Source: Gari tellinella | Lineage: Eukaryota; Mollusca; Bivalvia; Cardiida; Psammobiidae | Reading direction: 5' to 3' | Assembly (NCBI GenBank): GCA_922989275.2 | Contig: OV277874.1 | Span: forward strand, 18,712,154 to 18,776,153 | DNA length: 64,000 nucleotides | Part shown: positions 1 to 11,416 of the stretch, piece by piece | Layout of the letters: each line of letters begins with the position of its first letter | Numbering within the stretch: position 1 is the stretch's first letter | Program-made: the position numbers and the translations under genes | Notes under the pieces: generated by a model | Databases searched by the model: none | What the model saw: only the letters and a program-made list of their open reading frames with translations | What the model was told of the DNA's origin: nothing

Positions 1-245
1 GCTGAACATGTATGCGTATGCATTCCCACATATTCAATTGATTCCCAAAGTTCTGAATCACATGAAGTTGTTTCCATGCAAATTAATTCTGATTGCTCCG
101 AACTGGCCGAGGCAACATTGGTTCCCTCTTCTGTTAGAAATGTTGATAGCATGTCCAATCAAGTTGCCAAAAATGCACAATCTTCTGGTTCAAGGGAAAG
201 GTAAAATTCTTCACCCAAAGCCAGAAGCTCTTTGTTTGACTGCAT
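1..245 (+). mobile_element. 3' end of DIRS-like pol (RT/RNase H) ORF, cut by window edge
   Basis: Frame 2 reads IAPNWPRQHWFPLLLEML, then HPKPEALCLTAWLLS. These match the C-terminal end of the reverse transcriptase/RNase H polyprotein of DIRS/Ngaro-type tyrosine-recombinase retrotransposons, where a WP..W...LLELL stretch is followed by LTAW.LS just before the recombinase ORF. The upstream part of the polyprotein lies outside the window. The recombinase follows at once in another frame, the usual DIRS order. I saw no terminal repeat or circle-junction sequence. The family call rests on motif recognition only. Confidence 0.6.
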
Positions 246-1234
246 GGCTACTATCGACCGAAATTTCAGCTCAAAGGGGTTTTCAGAAAACACTAGGAAG
301 TTGTTATCAGCTTCCTGGAGGTCAGGCACACAAAAGGACTACAACTGCAAATTTCGAAAATTTAGTTGTTGGTGTAGTGAACGGGAAATCGATCCCTATA
401 AAACATCTTTGAAAGATTGTGCTCATTTTCTGACTTATCTCTTTGACCAAGGTCTCAAATATAAGACAATAACAGGTTACATGTCTATGCTATCTTCAGT
501 TCTTGCACCTATTGACAATTTGCCTATAGGTCAGCATCCCTTCATTATTCGTCTTTTACGAGGTGTATTTAACAAAAGACCACCCATTAAGAAACTTATT
601 CCAGAATGGGGTCTTCCTCTTGTTTTAGGTTGTTTACAAGAGCCACCATTTGAACCAATGAAGGATGCTTCATTGAAGTTTGTGACATGGAAAACCTGTT
701 TTTTGACGGCCATCACTTGTTTTCGACGATGCAGTGATCTTCAGGCATTAAGGCTCGGAGAAGGAAATATAAATGTACAGAAAAAAGGAATTACTTTCAT
801 CCGTGCAGGTTTGTCAAAGCAGGACAGGCCTAGTCACTACAGTAGCAAAATTTTGTGCCATCGTTTCCAAAGAACAAAAAGTTGGATCCTAAGAGGGCTT
901 TGGCCTATTATTTGAAGAAAACTGAATGTTTCAGAGGTTTAGGTACAGAAAGTGATGTTGTTCAGTTATTCTTAGCCTTAATAAACCTCATAGTCCGGTC
1001 ACAAGCCAGACGATTTCTAGGTGGCTCGTGGATGTCATTAAATTTGCATATAAACTTAGAGGAAAATCAGTGAAAAATGTCAGAGGACATTCTACACGAA
1101 GTGTGGGGCCATCTTGGGCACTCTTTAAGGGAGCATCATTGAAGCATGTTATGGATGCTGCTGACTGGTCAAGGGAGACCGCGTTTATCAAGCACTATCT
1201 GAAATGTGTGAATGTTGACTTTTTAAACATGTAG
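232..1234 (+). pseudogene. DIRS-like tyrosine recombinase, frameshifted
   Basis: Three frames must be joined to follow this gene: frame 1 (232 to about 850), frame 3 (about 855-1030) and frame 2 (about 1028-1234), so there are at least two frameshifts. The N-terminal part resembles a core-binding domain (SWRSGTQKDY, then KDCAHFLTYLF). The catalytic domain shows a candidate first arginine in FRRCSDLQALRL, the H-x-x-R box in GHSTRSVGPSW and the Trp/Tyr end in AADWSRETAFIKHYLK, the last Tyr being the likely nucleophile. The normal role is to integrate a circular DNA intermediate of the element. Because of the frame breaks this copy is most likely dead. A Crypton-type recombinase is possible, but the adjacent RT remnant favours DIRS/Ngaro. 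Confidence 0.75.
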
Positions 1235-1590
1235 TTGTTTTTGAAGAATATGATACAGTCAAACTATTAAGAGCTTAGGAACAGCTCTTTGTTACAAACG
1301 GGGTATCTTTTTTTCCGGCGAATTTCTTGGTACTCCCGGATCTGATATAAATGTGTGATGTTGAGTATATGGGATATAGTAGTATGTGGGACAGTTTAGA
1401 TATTACATTTCAAGAGGAACTTGGAAATGGACATTTGTGAATATCTGATGAGATGAGCAGTAAAGCCAGCAAACTGTTGTTGGGACAGGAAATCCTCTTG
1501 CAATTAAGGTAAGAGAGTTTTCATAGATTTGTATATTTGGGAAACTTAAACTCCCACCTGCCTGTCAGTACTGCTTGTTAATCTATGATT
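1235..1590. other. no feature recognised
   Basis: AT-rich DNA downstream of the recombinase remnant. It may include the 3' flank of the DIRS-like element, but I see no repeat, coding frame or RNA signal. Confidence 0.4.
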
Positions 1591-1938
1591 AATCCACATA
1601 GTACTGTCAGGTAAGTTTATTTACGAAATAAAAATTATAAATTTGTATTCAAATTGGAGTTTTATGAGTAAATAATACTTACCTGACAGTACAGGTATTC
1701 CCACCCAGCCTACCCCACTTTGTTCAAGTTTCCTGGTGACTCGGTCGCCGAAAAGGAAACTGACGTTATAGCACATGTACCGGAAGTTGATACACTCAGG
1801 GGAGATAAAAAGTTTACTTCCGGTAGTAAGGGAGCGAATTGAGAGAAATGAACGAAAAGAGAAATCCACATAGTACTGTCAGGTAAGTATTATTTACTCA
1901 TAAAACTCCAATTTGAATACAAATTTATAATTTTTGGT
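1591..1938. mobile_element. inverted-repeat element with splice-donor-like arms
   Basis: An arm at about 1629-1698 (AAATTTGTATTCAAATTGG, then TACTTACCTGACAGTAC) reappears as its reverse complement at about 1865-1937. The segment ATAGTACTGTCAGGTAAGT also occurs as a direct copy at about 1597 and 1869. The centre, about 1699-1864, is not repetitive. The architecture fits a MITE or a folded-back insertion. The minus-strand frame across it has no recognisable protein content. Confidence 0.6.
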
Positions 1939-2940
1939 TAAAGTTTGATTAAATAGGTCAAAGGTCAAGGTCAAGGTCACATGGTCAAAGATATTGGTAT
2001 GGTAGGAAAGGTCTTGACACAAAACATATACATACAAAATATTAAAGCCCTATGCTAACTGGTGCAAATGTTATAGCAATTTAAAGATTTTTACAAAAAA
2101 AGGTCAAATGTCAAAGTCAAGGTCAAAAAGTTTTGTATGGTTGGAAAGGTCTTGCCATGAGGAATACACATGCCAAGTATAAAACGCCCAGGTGCAAAAA
2201 TGCAAAAGTTATAGCCAAGGTTAAGGATTTTGGTTAAAGTTTGATTAAATAGGTCAAAGGTCAAGGTCGCATGGTCAAAGATATTGGTATGGTTGGAAAG
2301 GTCTTGACACAAGAAATATACATATAAAATATGAAAGCCCTGGGCCTACTGGTGCAAATGTTATAGCCATTTAATTTTTTTTACAAAAGTAGGTCAAATT
2401 TCAAGGACAAGGTCACAAGGTCAAAAAGTTTTATATGGTTGGAAAGGTGTTGCCATGAGGAATACACATGCCAAGTATAAAAGGCCCAGGTTTAAAAATG
2501 CAAAAGTTATAGCCAAGGTTAAGGTTTTTGGTTAAAGTTTGATTAAATAGGTCAAAGGTCAAGGTCAAGGTCACATGGTCAAAGATGTTGGTATGGTTGA
2601 AAAGGTCTTGACAAAAGAAATATACATACAAAATATGAAAGTCCTGGGCCTACTGGTGCAAATGTTATAGCCATTTAAAGATTTTTACAAAAGTAGGTCA
2701 AATGTCAAGGTCAAGGTCACAAGGTCAAAAAGGTTTTTATGGATGGAAAGGTCTTGATACAGGAAAGACACATGCCAAGTATAAAAGGTCCAGGTACAAA
2801 AATGCAAGAGTTATAGCCAAGGTTAAGGTTTTTGGCACAGACAGACGGACAGACGGACGGACGGACAGACGGACGGACGGACAAACCAACAGACATGACA
2901 AAAACTATATGCCCCCGAATCGTAGATTCTGGGGGCATAA
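1939..2940. repeat. AGGTCA-rich tandem element ending in GGAC microsatellite and hairpin
   Basis: About three units of roughly 297 bp, each made of two related halves of roughly 150 bp (starts near 1955, 2095, 2251, 2394, 2549 and 2696). Each half begins with runs of AGGTCA and contains TGGTGCAAATGTTATAGCC or a variant. The element ends in a GGAC/CAGA microsatellite (2835-2885) and a hairpin TATGCCCCC...GGGGGCATA (2908-2939). Two further members end the same way at about 47160 and 62900, so this is a dispersed family. The frames reading DRRTDGRTD are simple-repeat translations. Confidence 0.8.
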
Positions 2941-2993
2941 AAATAAAAGCAGACACTTGTTTAAAACTGACGACGCCTTGGCACTGAGGGGAG

Positions 2994-3245
2994 TTAACCC
3001 TTTCCCTTATAGAAGCGACTTTTAGCGCATTCATTTTATTCATCCGCCAAAGAAAATAGTTCCATTTTATACTGTCATGAATATGTACTATAAGAAATAT
3101 TTTCTATATACTAGCAGATATTAACTTAAAGCAGGCTGAAAGTAAAGCAGAATGCGCCCTAGGGCGCATTCTGCTTTATTTTCAACCTGCTTTAATAGGT
3201 CACATATCTTAACTACTAGAAACAGGCTATGTGGTAATGGGTTAA
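2994..3245. mobile_element. family A MITE (TTAA-flanked)
   Basis: It begins TTAACCCTTTCCCTTATAG and ends GGTAATGGGTTAA. The central hairpin has arms GAAAGTAAAGCAGAATGCGC around CCTAGG (3137-3190). TTAA at both ends is the target site typical of piggyBac-type transposition. No coding capacity. Confidence 0.85.
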
Positions 3246-3990
3246 ACAGGAACTGTTTTCCCTAACTTATTTTCAGGGTCAAGCGGAAACAAAACACATT
3301 TACATTTAATTTTAATATTAAGGTAACACACCCCTAACAAGACCGGTCCAATACCGGTCAAACTCGATACACTGTCATTGATCTGCCATTCTCGTAAAAT
3401 AACGAAATGTACCGAACAATTGTCGAGCATGACGAGAATTGCCGATTGCAGAGATGCGTTAAGTTTTCAGTCAAAATCGAAACTCAGGGCTGCCATAACT
3501 TACAATTAGTAAAGCTGCGTCTGAAAAATTGAAAATTTGAAATCTTAGGACTTTTATGAGCCCTGAGCTTCGATTTTGACTGACATTGGACCGATCTCAC
3601 AAGGTGAGTACTACCTTAACGACTAGATAAGACGTGGGAGTTCACGCTTACGTCTTCTGTCATGTTGACCTTTCAGGACTCGAGGAACGAGACTGTCCCG
3701 CCAATAGCTATATAAACACCAACAGTAGCATTTGGAACGCCTTTGCTCTCATCGGTCACCATAAAAACACTAATATATCAAGAGCGCGTGCATTTACTTC
3801 ACGTATATGTGGCGTTAGTGAACCGTAAAGAGCCTTTTTTTCAAAGAGAAACAGTATTAATATCTATTGATCTTTGTTTTTATATAAATATAAGTGTTTG
3901 GTCATATAATTGTCCAGCAGTTATTGTCACAGGTACTGTACATGTATTGGCCAAAACATGCACTGGGTGGTACATTGGGTACATAGAGAA
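3246..3990. other. no gene; family I fragment at 3482-3571
   Basis: A truncated family I piece (CAGGGCTGCCATAA ... TGAGCCCTGAG) lies at 3482-3571. The remainder shows no repeat or gene that I can support. The open frames at 3634-4153 have no recognisable domain. Confidence 0.4.
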
Positions 3991-4234
3991 GCATGACTGC
4001 CATTTCTCCGGATTTTTCCTAAGTATTCGGATTTTTATCCTAGCAGATCATAGCTTAAAACAGGCTGAAAGTAAAGCAGAATGCAGTCTGCTTTACTTTC
4101 AACCTGTTTTAAGCAGTCATGTATCTTCAACCAAGAAACAGACTTTGGAGTAAAGGTACGATTAGTAAAATTGCGTCTGAAAAATTGAAAATTTGAAATC
4201 TTAGGATTTTTATGATCAAATTATGGCAGCCCTG
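3991..4234. mobile_element. family I MITE
   Basis: Ends are near TGACTGCCATTTCTCCGG and TTATGGCAGCCCTG. The central palindrome uses the A-type core (CTGAAAGTAAAGCAGAATGC) at 4066-4108. Confidence 0.7.
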
Positions 4235-4421
4235 GTGAAGATGTTAGTCTTTCTTACGTTCAAAAGAAACAAAAACAAAATGCAATAAAAGGTAGAAAAT
4301 CACATCATTAAAAACCGAAAATATGTTTTTTTTTATCTGAGTTGCATTGACCTGGCTCCAACCCGTTTGTAAAAGTCTTTAGGTTTGTTAACATCTCTAT
4401 ACGCATTTAATGTGATACAAC

Positions 4422-4782
4422 GTTCCCTCTCTACAAGGGCCCTCCCAACAACGACTCCCTCCTAACAACGATCCTTGCCTCAATTCCCTAAACGGAGCAA
4501 TTATGTCTAACGCTTTTACTGCTGCAATATCGCCTTTAAAATTGTCGTCTTTTGGTTTCTCTCAAAGTTACATTTTGGAGAGATTTTGATAGAGTATATT
4601 ATAAAGTCGAGTGACAAACAGCTTGAATCCGGATCAGACGCCGCGTTACGCGGCGTCTGATCTGGATTCAAGATGTTTGCAAATGTAATCAGTCTTAATT
4701 TTCCCTATCTATAACGACTCCCTCCGAACAACACACACACTCTGTGTCTCCCCTTGGGTGTCGTTGTAGACAGGGAGCGCTA
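4422..4782. mobile_element. family D MITE
   Basis: Left end CGTTCCCTCTCTACAAGGGC, right end GTCGTTGTAGACAGGGAGCG. The central palindrome GGATCAGACGCCGCG / CGCGGCGTCTGATCTGG is at 4630-4668. A short (TA)n run follows at 4782-4801. Confidence 0.75.
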
Positions 4783-4821
4783 TATATATATATATATATA
4801 CACTGGCTGCTACATGAGTGA

Positions 4822-5006
4822 TACAGTGGAGAATCTGTTATTCTTTCCCGTTTAAACGCAAACGTACGCAAACGCAAAACACAAAAACGTAGAAAAGTAC
4901 AACTTTTTGACAATTCTGATAATTCATGTTTATCTTGTTTGTAAAAGAAAAAATAGTTTTAGCGTAAACGCGTTTATCGGGAAAGAATAACAGATTCTCC
5001 ACTGTA
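4822..5006. mobile_element. family B MITE, core deleted
   Basis: TACAGTGGAGAATCTG at one end and CAGATTCTCCACTGTA at the other, starting and ending in TA. The central GATCAGACGCCG hairpin is missing, so the copy is about 65 bp shorter than the usual 250 bp. Confidence 0.85.
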
Positions 5007-5055
5007 GGACCATCAATCACTGCATAGGTCCTGCATTAAACTCTAGCGAAGAGTT

Positions 5056-5445
5056 CAGCGCTCCCTCGCTACAACGACAACCAGGGGGAGACACATATTG
5101 TGTGCGTTGTTCGGAGGGTGTTGTTATAGACAGGGACAATTAAGAACTGGGGCCCGTTTCATAACACTTCTTACGACAAATGTTGTCGAAAGTCAAAACT
5201 TTAAAATACATTTAATTTCTTATTTCTCTATCTAATCCTGTCTTGTGACATCTCTTTGGAATCGTCTTTTCAAGACGATTCCAAAAAGATGTCACAAGAC
5301 AGGATTTGATGGAGAAATAAATAATAATTGAGACTTTTATGATATGACTTACGACAACATTTGTCGTACGAAGTTTTATGAAACGGGCCCCTGGCTTCTA
5401 CATTTGCAAACAGCTTGAATCCAGATCAGACGCCGCGTTTAATTC
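5056..5445. mobile_element. partial family D MITE interrupted by E
   Basis: The D end CAGCGCTCCCTCGCTACAAC runs to about 5148. After the E insertion the D sequence resumes as CATTTGCAAACAGCTTGAATCC and stops near the middle of its core. The E element therefore landed in an existing D copy. Confidence 0.6.
5149..5391. mobile_element. family E MITE, complete
   Basis: Near-perfect inverted repeat from GGGGCCCGTTTCATAA to TTATGAAACGGGCCCC. The arms carry TTACGACAAATGTTGTCG and the central hairpin is TTTGGAATCGTCTT / AAGACGATTCCAAA (5255-5288). Related copies are at 54031-54258 and 63130-63346. No coding frame. Confidence 0.85.
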
Positions 5446-6464
5446 TGACAACGTTTTCTCGATTGTATAATTATTCATTGTTAGAAATTCGTTGAAAAAG
5501 CTACTTAAAAATATTTGTTAATGTTATTCAGTCACTCTTTTTGTTAAAAAGTGACATAAAACGTGTGGAATAAAAACCTTTATTTCAAATTATATTGTAA
5601 TACATGTCAACTTAAAGGAGAAAGCTAGAAAGGCATTTTCTGCTTTACCTTTGCCTTGTATAAAACAGCCCCCGGTAATTTTATACAAGATAAGACGAAA
5701 ACGGGAAAGCCCCTGAGGAGGCATTCTATACTTTTGCCGTGTGTTATAAAAATACCTGTAATAAATTGGATCTATGCAACTTCAAAAAATGTATGCTTAA
5801 AAGTTAAAACGAATTTGAACATTGATGAAAAAATGATAATCATTATAATTATTGCCGTGTACACTATCAATAGAAACTTTTCCATTGACATGTCCCCAGT
5901 GGTATAATTCAATACAAGTTATAGATCGTCATTACTTTGATTACATTCAGTAAATAATAACATGTAATTATTTATGAGCATGAAAATATGTTATACCTGG
6001 TCGTCGCTGTCTCACATCGGCCGGACCAATAGCCGTCACCTCTGGGAACCGCTTTACGACAGAGTAATGGCGGTGATGTCGTAAACGATGACATAAAAAA
6101 CAATAAAAGATGTCGTATTTCTCCAACTATCATATGATTCACGAAATATCGCTGCTATATTGATATTGATGTAAGTTTCGCTGGCGTGTATTGATTAGAG
6201 GTTCGACAGGTTACGTTCTTGAGAGATTAGTCGAGAAAAAAACACCGACCAATCCAGTGGTGCATGTAAGGGACCACGGTTGTTAAGGAAAACAACCATG
6301 AACCCTCTTTTTGGTGGTCATTTGGTATACGATTCACTAATTATTACTATTTTATTTTATAAACTTACTATAACAATTTTATAATCTTGGTAATAATATT
6401 GAAAAAAATTCCATGTTTCCATGCATCTCAATATTGTATCATTTTTATTGTGAATGTAGTTATT
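5446..6464. other. no gene recognised
   Basis: AT-rich sequence. The 83-codon frame at 5656 has no recognisable domain or splice context. No repeat family from elsewhere in the window was seen here. Confidence 0.4.
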
Positions 6465-6573
6465 TGTCTTTCTCGCTTTGTAAGTACATTTATATAATTT
6501 CATGTGAAGCGCTATTGAACGCACAACTCCTGTGTGAAAAGAGCCCTTTATAAATCGGGTATAATAATAATAA
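6465..6573 (+). mobile_element. 5'-truncated LINE 3' end
   Basis: It carries CATGTGAAGCGCTATTGAACG, then GTGTGAAAAGAGCCC, and ends in an AATAAT run. The same tail occurs at 12850-13050 and at the end of the LINE at 61976-62793, so this is a short 3' fragment of that element. Confidence 0.7.
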
Positions 6574-6811
6574 TTTCATGTCGTGTATATTCATGACTGT
6601 ATAAAATTGAACTATTTTTCTTCAGTAGAGAAAAAAAATTAAGGCGTAAAAAGGCGTATTTATTAGGTAAAGGGTTTACTTTTATTTGTCGCTTTAATTC
6701 ACTGACCCCTAAAACTATAGATGGACAATTCCTGTCTTCTAATAAGGACCAGCTCATGTATTATAATGGTCTTTACAATATATTGCAAAAACACAGACTC
6801 TGGTTCGACTG

Positions 6812-7048
6812 TACAGTGGAGAATCTGTTATTCTTTCCACGTACGCAAACGCAAAGCACTAAAACGTAGAAAAGAACAACTTTTGGACAATTCTGATAAT
6901 TTTTGTTTATCTTGGTGGCAAACAGTTTGGAGCCTGATCAGACGCCGGGTTACCCGGCGTCTGATCTGGCTCCAAACTGTTTGCACTGCAAATAATAGTT
7001 TTAGCGTAAACGCGTTTATTGGGAAAGAATAACACATTCTCCACTGTA
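6812..7048. mobile_element. family B MITE
   Basis: TACAGTGGAGAATCTG ... CATTCTCCACTGTA with the perfect core hairpin GATCAGACGCCGGG / CCCGGCGTCTGATC (6938-6967). Subterminal AAACGCAAAGC and AACGCGTTTATTGGG are typical of the family. Confidence 0.9.
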
Positions 7049-8260
7049 TGCGATTCGACATTTGGGTCCAAAAATCATTGTCAGATAAAACAGGTTTCTG
7101 GCTCGTCCAAATAAAATCTCCGAAGGATCTCTATGAAAATTTCAGCATAGGTCGTTCAGTCATATCTAAGTACCATGGCTAAAAGAAACACATAAGTTAT
7201 AATGTTCTTTGTTTGTCTATGGGCATTTGAAATGTATAATGTAGCCATTCTCGGCAAAAAGTAGGCATGCATTATTTTGATATTCTGAAATAATGTAAAG
7301 TAATAATTGGCACAAACAAACATTAAAATCGTTAAAATTGATGCTTAATAACAGTATGATACAAGTGTTACGTTTGTTGCCTGAAATATATGCATTTTCC
7401 TTAACAGGTACACTGTTTATAAACGACGACTATACTCGTTGTTAGGGCTGAAAGTGTCAACTAGGTAATAACCGAAAATATATCCCTAAAAAATTGTCAA
7501 TATTTGATGTTAGAGGGAGATTTCATATAACTGCTTTTGAATAAAAGTTGTCCTCTGTGTTCACGTGGCTTTGCTATAGTATTAAAGAATGTATTCTCTT
7601 GTATATGTAATTGTACATACTGAGAAAATGAAGAATAAAACTTGGAAACTTGGAAACTTGGCTCAAATTCAATGAAAATACTCACTCAGTCACAATATAT
7701 CCGTAAGAAATTGATCAAACTTCACCCAAAAATGCTTTAGTTGTGAATAATCAGAAAATTGGTAAAATGCATATGTTATAATGCTCTTTTGAAAATATAG
7801 GTCCCTTCATATATACAATACTGGTATAAATAAGCAGACGGCTTTTTCTATGTGTTCTCGGGTTCACGCTAATATTTACTTTTATCAGAGTCCTGGGTTA
7901 TCCCCTTAGCCTTATTTGATAGAGTATTTGCCAAATTTCACATTCCTCCTTTTCCAGTGCCAGTTCATGATTTTTTTTCGTTAATTTGTCGAGATTAAAA
8001 GAGATTGTTTAAAACCGAAAGTACCTACAGGAGGTAACCGATATGCATTATTTCGCTGAACAACGATTCTTGAAATATCGGTCTTGGGTACAAACCGCTA
8101 GGTGTCACACGAATTGTCCTTAACCAGGTGTCTGATAAGCCAGGTTATACTGTATCGGGTTATGTACATGTCTAAATGCACTTGAAACAGTACATGTTCG
8201 CAACATTTTTTCCTATTTCCATACAGTGATAAAGTGGAAAAGACTTCAGTTTTGCGAGAA
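7049..8260. other. no gene recognised
   Basis: AT-rich DNA without a recognised repeat or coding region. A decayed H-like fragment may lie near 7410-7455. Short frames at 7497 and 8098 have no recognisable content. Confidence 0.4.
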
Positions 8261-8632
8261 CAGTGAACCCCCGCTAAACCGGACATGTGTGGGGACAACA
8301 TAAATTTCCGGTTTAGATGGGTGCCCGGTTTAGAGGGATTTTAACCCATTAGCCCATAAATTGTTTCTAGTATGGAAGATAGCTGATTACTTAAAGCGGT
8401 TGAAAGTAAAGCAAAATGCGCCTTAAGGCTCATTCTGCTTTACTTTCAATCTGCTTTAAGCTGTCATCTACTAGAATATAGAAACTATCTCTGATGACAC
8501 ATATTCATGAATGTATAAAGTGCGTATTTATGGTGTAATTTAAAGTAAAGAAGGGTTAGAAACGGGACCAACCTTTTTGTCCGGGTTAGAGAGAATTCCG
8601 GTACAGTTCCGGTTTGGAGGGGTTCCACTTTA
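8261..8632. mobile_element. family G MITE carrying an A element
   Basis: Left end CAGTGAACCCCCGCTAAACC, right end GTTCCGGTTTGGAGGGGTTC. Its centre, 8341-8563, is a family A element (TTAACCCATTAGCCCATAA, then an A-core palindrome at 8403-8457). The same G-plus-A structure is seen at 12627-13154 and 57979-59917. Confidence 0.75.
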
Positions 8633-9360
8633 CATGCTACACTTATATGTCCACTGCAAACAGTTTTGGAGAGGACTCACATAGGCTTTGCCTGTTGTCC
8701 AATCCTTTTCTTCTGAATAAAATATTGTTTAAACTAAACAGTTTTGAGCTGTGTCATTTTCTACATTTTATTGTTGTTGCGTTTCGTTGACAATTGTCAA
8801 TTCGCGAATCCAATTAAGTCTGGTACATTTGTTGATATTTAAGGGGAAGTTTTTCTGCGATATATTGCAAAATGAAAAAAACAGTGCAGACCATTACCAA
8901 AGTGATCCTACATGAATCTCTGATCTGGTTCTTCGTTGTTTGCATCGGAGATTTATATCAAAGTTTAAGGACCATATATGGCTTAAATATTTGTAAATGG
9001 ATGTCAGACCCTTATATGAAAACATAAATATCATTGATTCTCATACATCAGACCCTTCCCATATTTCCAGAAGCCTCACAAAAAAACTCTTAGTGCGTGC
9101 GATCTGCTGACGTCATCACATAAACCGGTTCCGGTTTGGTATAAGTTGTGAACAGCGACATAGCGGGAAAATGCCAAAAAAATATCCGACACTTTAACTC
9201 TTACACAACATGGCCATTCTCACTTGACGATATTTTTACCCGCTTCGATGTCATGACGTCATAAACTTCAAACAATTGTCGTCTGCTTTTATCTCTCAAA
9301 TTTAGATTTTTTTTTTTTTACTTAAGAAATATTTGAATGCATGTCAAACAATCTGGTTCC
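8633..9360. other. no gene; weak C-like remnant near 9235-9330
   Basis: Only a decayed stretch resembling family C flanks (GACGTCATAAACTTCAAACA, GTCGTCTGC) was seen; otherwise unassigned. Confidence 0.35.
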
Positions 9361-9611
9361 TTAACTCTTTCCTCCCTGAAACTTTAAATGGACAATTCCA
9401 GTTTTCATTTGAGTCTAGTCCATTTCTGACTTTTAAGGGTTGTTTTTGTCAATGTTTTGCATTATGACAAACAGTGAAGACCCAGATCAGAGGGCTCCTT
9501 ACGGAGCCCTCTGATCTTGGTATTCACTGTTTGCATAGGACAAGTGCACTTTTCACATGTATACTGTTTGAAAAGTACGCCTATATGCGGGACTAGGGTT
9601 CAAAGGGTTAA
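9361..9611. mobile_element. family H MITE (TTAA-flanked)
   Basis: TTAACTCTTTCCTCCCTG at the left and CAAAGGGTTAA at the right. The central palindrome GATCAGAGGGCTCC / GGAGCCCTCTGATC is at 9494-9526. It resembles family C in layout with different arms. A second full copy lies at 44868-45115. Confidence 0.8.
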
Positions 9612-10445
9612 GCAGCGTCTGATCAGGATCCAAACTGTTTGCAAATAACTTCTATACTCGGCTAAATGTAGTGAAGGGATTACATGTAATACCGTCGAAT
9701 TTATCGTGATGTTTTAACCTCTTCGGTGCTATGTCGTCTCGTGTCAACTGTTTCAATATTGTTGTCTGCAATATCGTTTAAAAGCAAGACTTAAGGCAGA
9801 ATGACTGACGAAATTTCGATACAAGTGTCAAACAGCGTCGACTTTAGTGAAGCCATGTGCCGAAAAGGGTTAAAGCTCGTATTTACGTCACGTTTTCTGA
9901 TATCCAATATTTTACTGAACACTTATAAATCACGATCTTAATAAAGCTGGTAATAGCAATGAAATTGTATACAGTGTTAGTGTAAAAATCGTGACAGGTG
10001 TTGTAAATGTGCAGTGCAATAAGAATCAAAGTACTGTAGTACTGCAGGCTCGGTCTTTCAGTTTAATGTAGAACAAAGTAATGCAGAAAGCTAATTATGG
10101 AGTTTCTGCATTACCAGTGCCATGCATTAAGCAGAAACCTGCAGCGCTTAAAGACCCTAAAGAAGTTTGTACTGTGCATGTCTTATAATTCATCGTCTGC
10201 TATGACTACTAGGTGAATGTTTACTACAAGGGAGTAAATACGGTGTTTAAATCACCCAGGTCCTGAGTTTAAATCAGTGCTGCTATACGGTTTATCTGAT
10301 AGTGACGTACCCAGCAACTGAAGCTCCGTTATAGCATATGTAAACCCCGTATGACAGGATTTGTTTGTAGGGGGAGCTAGACTCGCACCAATTTCATACA
10401 CTAGGATTCGAAATAGGCTCTCCGAGCCAAAAATCAGACATATTG
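9612..10445. other. no gene; C-core fragment and imperfect palindrome
   Basis: A C-type half core (GCGTCTGATCAGGATCC) lies at 9614-9650. An imperfect inverted repeat (CAGGCTCGGTCTTTCAG ... GACCCTAAAG) spans about 10043-10160. Nothing else is recognised. Confidence 0.4.
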
Positions 10446-10701
10446 CAGGGCTTCCATTTCTCCGGATTTTTCGTAAATCTTAGGATTTTTTTCTAGTACA
10501 TGGTAGCTTAAAAGCAGGCTGAAAGTAAAGCAGAATGCGCCTTAAGGCGCATTCTGCTTTACTTCCAGCCTGCTTTAAGTAGTCACGCGTCAAAAAATTT
10601 AGAAACAGGCGTTTGGGTAAAGGTACGATTTGTAAAATTGCACTTGAAAAATGCAAATTAGGAAATCTTAGGGTTTTTCATGTCAACTTAAGGCAGTCCT
10701 G
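10446..10701. mobile_element. family I MITE
   Basis: CAGGGCTTCCATTTCTCC ... AAGGCAGTCCTG with an A-type core palindrome at 10511-10576 (GAATGCGCCTTAAGGCGCATTC). Confidence 0.8.
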
Positions 10702-10715
10702 AGTTTACTTACTTG

Positions 10716-10939
10716 GACAGTCAAGAAGACGTTATCCTTTCCCGTTTAAACGCAAACAAAACGCATCGCAATAAAACATAGAAAAGGACAACTTCTCGAC
10801 GATTCTATCTTATCATGTTAATCTGAGTGGCCGACGGTTTGGAGCCTGATCAGATAGACTCCAAACTGTCTGCATTGTAAATAATAGTTTTAGCGTAAAC
10901 GCGTTTATTAAGAAATAATTTAACGTCTTCTCCACTGTA
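10716..10939. mobile_element. family B MITE, diverged
   Basis: TGGACAGTCAAGAAGACG ... GTCTTCTCCACTGTA. The core is reduced to GCCTGATCAGATAG and has lost its GC-rich stem. Confidence 0.75.
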
Positions 10940-11006
10940 AGACTTGTAGACCTTGACCAGATTACTGCTCGACTTGGTCTAATGCACCATGTCTTGCAAT
11001 GCAACG

Positions 11007-11034
11007 AGTGTTGTTGTTGTTGTTGTTGTTGTTT
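11007..11034. repeat. (GTT)n microsatellite
   Basis: Nine or so GTT units in a row. Confidence 0.9.
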
Positions 11035-11228
11035 TATGACATGGCTCGAATGTAAGACGTCACGTTTTCTTGACTTTTATAAATCAAAGTTCTTTGAGCA
11101 CTGGTGATGGGTTTAAACTGAATTAGTGAGGTATTGGGTGTGGCGATTAAAGTAGGAGTTTACTAATAGTAAAAATTCGGAGAGATCAATATTTCTTTAA
11201 ACAATGAACAATACTGTAAAGAAACGGA

Positions 11229-11416
11229 AAACCGGATTTGGCCTAAACTCTTTATTGTTAAATGATTTCATGAAACAAGTGAATAATTTTCCAGCATACA
11301 GTCCAATTTCGAAATCTCGAACCCTGAAAGCTGGAACACTGTCAAAAACCGGATTTGACCTAAACTCTATATTGTAAATGATTTCATGAAACAAATGAAT
11401 ATTTAAGCATACAATG
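11229..11416. repeat. two-copy direct repeat, period about 118 bp
   Basis: AACCGGATTTGGCCTAAACT ... ATGATTTCATGAAACAAGTG at 11229-11283 recurs with few changes at 11347-11398. It is not recognised as part of any family seen here. Confidence 0.65.

Noticed and set aside
2702..3043. Frames rich in DRRTDGRTD or SVRPSVCPSV
   Set aside because: They are translations of the GGAC/CAGA microsatellite; the same occurs at 62.7-62.9 kb.
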